NCBI GenBank assembly: GCA_014843695.1
Contig: CM026398.1
Coordinates: 48,263,579-48,327,578, forward strand
From: Archivesica marissinica
Taxonomy: Eukaryota > Mollusca > Bivalvia > Venerida > Vesicomyidae
Length of the DNA stretch: 64,000 bases
Direction of reading: 5' to 3'
Every line of letters begins with the position of its first letter. Within the stretch, counting starts at the first letter, position 1. The notes beneath the pieces are model-generated. The model saw only the letters and a list, made by a program, of their open reading frames with translations. It searched no databases and was not told the origin of the DNA. The position numbers were made by a program, and so were the translations under genes. This document shows positions 60,207-64,000 of the stretch, piece after piece.

Positions 60207-60363
60207 AAGCATATGTACGTGGAACTGTTGCAATTCAATGAATTTACAGCATTTTGGAAAACTATGTTATAAATAGGATCTTATATCATCGCCTGAGACT
60301 CATTGTCATTGTTTTTAGAAGACGAGTTAAATAAGTTCAATAGCACATGACCACTCATTTAAA
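60207..60363. other. Short unassigned spacer
   Basis: No feature seen. Confidence 0.4.
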
Positions 60364-60606
60364 CTTTATTTATTTTACAACGATTGCGAAGCAAGTTCTA
60401 ACAACTTATATTAATCGCACTCGTTGGCGTGGATGAAAGCGTAAATGTGGCCATTCGTGTGGGAGGAAATCGGATTACCCGGAGAAAACCCACCTGTCCA
60501 ATCTGGCGACCATGGTACCATCTCGCATACTTCCCGGTCCGAGGATCGAACTCGTGTTACATTGGTGAGAAGCGAGCGTGCTAACCACTGCGCTAATCGG
60601 ACAGCC
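60364..60606 (-). mobile_element. SINE family A, full length with good Pol III boxes
   Basis: Reverse complement: gtccgattagcgcagtggtt, agcacgctcgc (strong A box) and gagttcgatcctc (B box), then the family body and a tail reaching cgcaatcgttgtaaaataaa. It is the best-preserved copy in the window and could still be transcribed by RNA polymerase III. Confidence 0.85.
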
Positions 60607-61054
60607 ACTGTCGGACCACTCATTTAGTATCCTGCATATATATGTGTGTGTGGCACGGTCTTGATTTAACCAATTGCAAACTTATTTTTAATGATTACAC
60701 GTAAAACTGTTTCATTTCTAAGGTTAGAAAAAGGTAAATTCGATAATAGGCATACTTCATCTAGTTATGCAATGGATGAGACCCATCAAACGATCCGACA
60801 TTTGACAACTTGGCACAGGTTTCCAGACATACATGTTTTTATCTCAGATTGTTCCTGGGCGAGTCGGTTCGAGTTAAGAGTTCAGGTGATGTGTACATAG
60901 GTAATATAAGATAGTTTAAGCCATGTAAAAGAGCAGCTACTTGTTATAGATTAGTTTTTATAGTTACAATATAAATTGCTGAGTTGCTGCAGTGGGTTAT
61001 TACGTTAGAGTTGAACATGGACCGTTTTCAAGATGATGTTTCATTACAAATTAA
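60607..61054. other. Unassigned region
   Basis: No gene supported; the 69-codon frame at 60691-60900 has no recognisable motif. Confidence 0.4.
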
Positions 61055-61266
61055 GTTTAGCTCGATAGCGAAATAAGTTCTTAGACCTTATATTAATCAC
61101 TCTCGAGACTTCATTCCTGATGGAATCCTTCGCCACTAGGGAGAGAGAAGAGGCAATTTATATGCTTTGCATAATGGCACAATCGTAACAACTCCAGTGG
61201 GGCTCGAACTCCGAGCATTTCACACCTGAAGCGGACGCGATACCACAGCGTTATCACGACGTCCAT
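61055..61266 (-). mobile_element. SINE family B, near full length
   Basis: Reverse complement: ggacgtcgtgataacgctgt, ggtatcgcgtccgc (A box region), ggagttcgagcccc (B box), a body with ctctctccctagtggc, and the tail agagtgattaatataagg ... cgctatcgagctaaa. Its head differs from family A but its tail is closely similar. Confidence 0.8.
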
Positions 61267-61288
61267 ATACGTATAATGCCACACTAGT

Positions 61289-61369
61289 GTGTTATAAGTG
61301 ATGAACAAAAGTATATCACAATAATTTATAACAGTATTTATTAAATATAACTATTAATCTGATGTTATA
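61289..61369. repeat. Left direct repeat flanking the large MITE
   Basis: gtgttataagtgatgaacaa ... cagtatttat and a further ctattaatctgat match 62704-62795 with few differences in the first 54 bp. Confidence 0.75.
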
Positions 61370-62679
61370 CTAGAGGACATAGAAAACGCACACCTACATT
61401 ATATACTAGAGGACATAGAAAACGCACACCTACATTATATACTAGAGGACATAGAAAACGCATACCTACATTACATACTAGAGGGAATAGAAAACGCCCA
61501 CCTACATTATATACTAAAGGACATAGGACACGCACACCTACATGATATACTAGAGGACATAGAAAACGCACACGTACAGTATATACTAGAGGATATAGAA
61601 AACACACACGTACATTATATACTAAGGAAATAGAAACGCCACCTACATTATATACTAGAGGACATAGAAAACGCACACCTACATTATAACTAGACATAGA
61701 AACCACCTACATTAATCTAGAGGACATAGAAAACGCACACCTACATTATATACTAGAGGACATAGAAAACGCACACCTACATTATATACTAGAGGACATA
61801 GAAAACGCACACCTACATTATATACTAGAGGACATAGAAAACGCCCACCTACATTATATACTAGAGGACATAGAAAACGCACACCTACATTATATACTAG
61901 AGGACATAGAAAACGCACACCTACATTATATACTAGAGGACATAGAAAACGCACACCTACATTATATACTAGAGGACATAGAAAACGCACACCTACATTA
62001 TATACTAGAGGACATAGAAAACGCACACCTACATTATATACTAGAGGACATAGAAAACGCACACCTACATTATATACTAGAGGACATAGAAAACGCACAC
62101 CTACATTATATACTAGAGGACATAGAAAACGCACACCTACATTATATACTAGAGGACATAGAAAACGCACACCTACATTATATACTAGAGGACATAGAAA
62201 ACGCACACCTACATTATATACTAGAGGACATAGAAACCACACCTACATTATATACTAAGGCATAGAAACCACACTACATTTATAAGGGCATAGAAAACGC
62301 ACACCTACATTATATACTAGAGGACATAGAAAACGCACACCTACATTATATACTAGAGGACATAGAAAACGCACACCTACATTATATACTAGAGGACATA
62401 GAAAACGCACACCTACATTATATACTAGAGGACATAGAAAACGCACACCTACATTATATACTAGAGGACATAGAAAACGCACACCTACATTATATGATTA
62501 TTATTACATGAAAACGAAATACGAAGGATTCCATCAAAGATATATCACATCTTTATTACAGAACACAAACTGAACAACTAAAAATATTCCAAAATGTTTA
62601 AAACTATATATTTATATAGTTATTGTTTTTCATGTAAAACACACATTTATCCGAAGTGTGCGTTTTCTATGTCCTCTAG
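61370..62679. mobile_element. MITE with about 31-unit 36-bp array
   Basis: The left end CTAGAGGACATAG (61370) and right end CTATGTCCTCTAG (to 62679) are both flanked by TA. The array 61370-62496 is of 36-bp units, followed by the 183-bp common 3' part. Two patches (about 61490-61720 and 62233-62300) have many single-base losses, while units between them are nearly identical. The periodic frames (RFLCPLVYNVGV) are artefacts. Confidence 0.88.
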
Positions 62680-62703
62680 TATATACTTTGCCACAATACC
62701 TGT

Positions 62704-62795
62704 GTGCTATAAGTGATAAACAAACGTATATCACAATAATTGATCACAGTATTTATGGACAAAGCAGCAGTATCACCGCTAATCTAATATTAGAA
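62704..62795. repeat. Right direct repeat flanking the large MITE
   Basis: gtgctataagtgataaacaa ... cagtatttat matches 61289-61345. It continues with a looser match (ctaatctaatatta). Confidence 0.72.
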
Positions 62796-63164
62796 TCTAC
62801 CCTAAAACAATAGACACAATTGATACTATTGCTGCATAATTGGTAATCGGAAATCTAACTTCACTGTGATCAGAGCACAGCAAATATGATTAGAAAGTAA
62901 AATACCGACGAGATAAAATTTAATTCACTTAAAAATAGAAGGAAAGAATGACGTTATCTGTACAATATAAAAACAGTAAACATAATAAAAACTGACGTCT
63001 CTGTAGATAGAACACTAAAGCGTATTTTGGCGCACCTACGAATCATGTCTCGGTTTGAATGTATGCACTTTGCAGATGTACTTGTACAATTATGTAGTTA
63101 ACATGTATATAATATTTGTAACAGCCAAACACAAGAGATAATATAAACATGCATTTGCTATTTT
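62796..63164. other. Unassigned AT-rich region
   Basis: No gene or repeat recognised. Confidence 0.4.
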
Positions 63165-63790
63165 GAATAAAGCATGTTAATTAAATCATCTGGAAATATG
63201 TTAATTGAATCACCTGCGAATCTGTTAATTAAATCATCCAGGAATCTGTTAATTAAATCATCTGTGAATATGTTGATTAAATCATAGGTGAATATGTTAA
63301 TACACTCATCTGTGAATATGTTAATTAAATCATCTGTGAATATGTTGATTAAATCATAGGTGAATATGTTAATACACTCATCTGTGAATATGTTAATTAA
63401 ATCATAGGTGAATATGTTAATACACTCATCTGCGAATCTGTTAATTAAATCACCCGCTACTATGTTAATTAAACGATTTGAGAATATGTTGATTATAATA
63501 AATCATCTCGGAATCTGTTAATTATATCATCTGCGAATCTGTTATTTAAATCGCCTGACAATCTGTTAATTAAGTCATCTGCGAATCTGTTATTTAAATC
63601 GCCTGACAATCTGTTAATTAAGTCATCTGCGAATCTGTTATTTAAATCGCCTGACAATCTGTTAATTAAATCATCTGCGAATCTGTTAATACAAACATAT
63701 GTGAATATGTTGATTTAGTCATCTGCGAATCTGTTAATTAAGTCATATGCGGAATCTGGTAACTAAATAAAATAATCTGCGTAATTTGCT
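63165..63790. repeat. 24-bp AT-rich minisatellite
   Basis: About 25 units of ttaattaaatcatctgcgaa plus tctg. Variants include acactcatctgtgaatatg and ttatttaaatcgcctgacaa. Sub-blocks of two or three variants repeat together (near 63250-63420 and 63520-63660). Confidence 0.93.
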
Positions 63791-63902
63791 AATGAAATCA
63801 TATTAACATACACGCTACTGGTTATGTGGAGGGAACTGTCGTATATTCGTTTGCCTAGCAACATCTGCAAGTGTGCTTTCCCGATTTGCATCAGACCTCC
63901 CG

Positions 63903-63952
63903 TCATTAATATAAGTTGTTAGAAATTGCTTCGCAACCGTTGTAAAATAAAT
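63903..63952 (+). mobile_element. SINE family A 3' tail only
   Basis: cattaatataagttgttaga, aattgcttcgcaaccgttgt, aaaataaatgaaa matches the tail of the other family A copies. The rest of the element is missing, as with strong 5' truncation. Confidence 0.78.
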
Positions 63953-64000
63953 GAAAAAACGTAAACCCTCCCGTCAATTTGTTTTAATCTGCACGAAAAC

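Overview
The window looks like a gene-poor, repeat-dense piece of a draft nuclear genome from an animal, most likely a bivalve mollusc. This is inferred from four things: an intron-containing Cys-loop (nicotinic acetylcholine receptor-like) gene of a family strongly expanded in bivalves, several tRNA-headed SINE families including one resembling the mollusc V-SINE/RUDI type, Tc1/mariner-type elements and MITEs with TA targets, and very abundant minisatellites. Species cannot be named from the sequence alone. Most long open frames here are artefacts of tandem repeats whose period is a multiple of three, or of ten-base units, and they are not genes.

Layout. 1-4560 is a 27-bp satellite ending at a 1000-N gap (4561-5560). 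Segment A (5561-30217) holds a MITE with an internal 36-bp array, SINE pieces, and a two-exon receptor gene on the minus strand (exon 1 12858-13025, exon 2 7857-9014) whose 3.8-kb intron carries a decamer array. Further right are a minimal 201-bp MITE, 22-bp and 10-bp arrays, a SINE-tail-derived array, a retrotransposon endonuclease fragment, a Tc1-like element (19884-21572), a tRNA SINE, a ~50-bp array, and a compound 39-bp array with ~350-bp spacers that ends in a second 1000-N gap (30218-31217). Segment B (31218-56220) repeats segment A from the very same first base. It has no detectable length change for 14.3 kb, then lacks the Tc1 element and carries scattered substitutions and small indels. 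The simplest reading is that A and B are two haplotypes placed in tandem by the assembly, so the receptor gene is probably one locus and the Tc1 insertion an allelic presence/absence variant.

From 56221 to 64000 the sequence is single copy in the window: a 55-bp array with a dimeric higher-order pattern, three SINE copies of one tRNA family, a reverse-transcriptase fragment, a 41-bp-arm hairpin, another SINE family sharing the same 3' tail, the largest MITE-derived 36-bp array, and a 24-bp AT-rich array.

The recurring theme is conversion of transposable-element ends into tandem repeats: the MITE inverted repeat became the 36-bp array, and the SINE 3' tail became the ~51-bp array. The only convincing host protein is the receptor subunit, which keeps the channel scaffold (Cys-loop, M1-M4, M2 Glu and Leu) but lacks the usual acetylcholine-binding aromatic residues and the loop-C cysteine pair. 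No set of cooperating genes was found.
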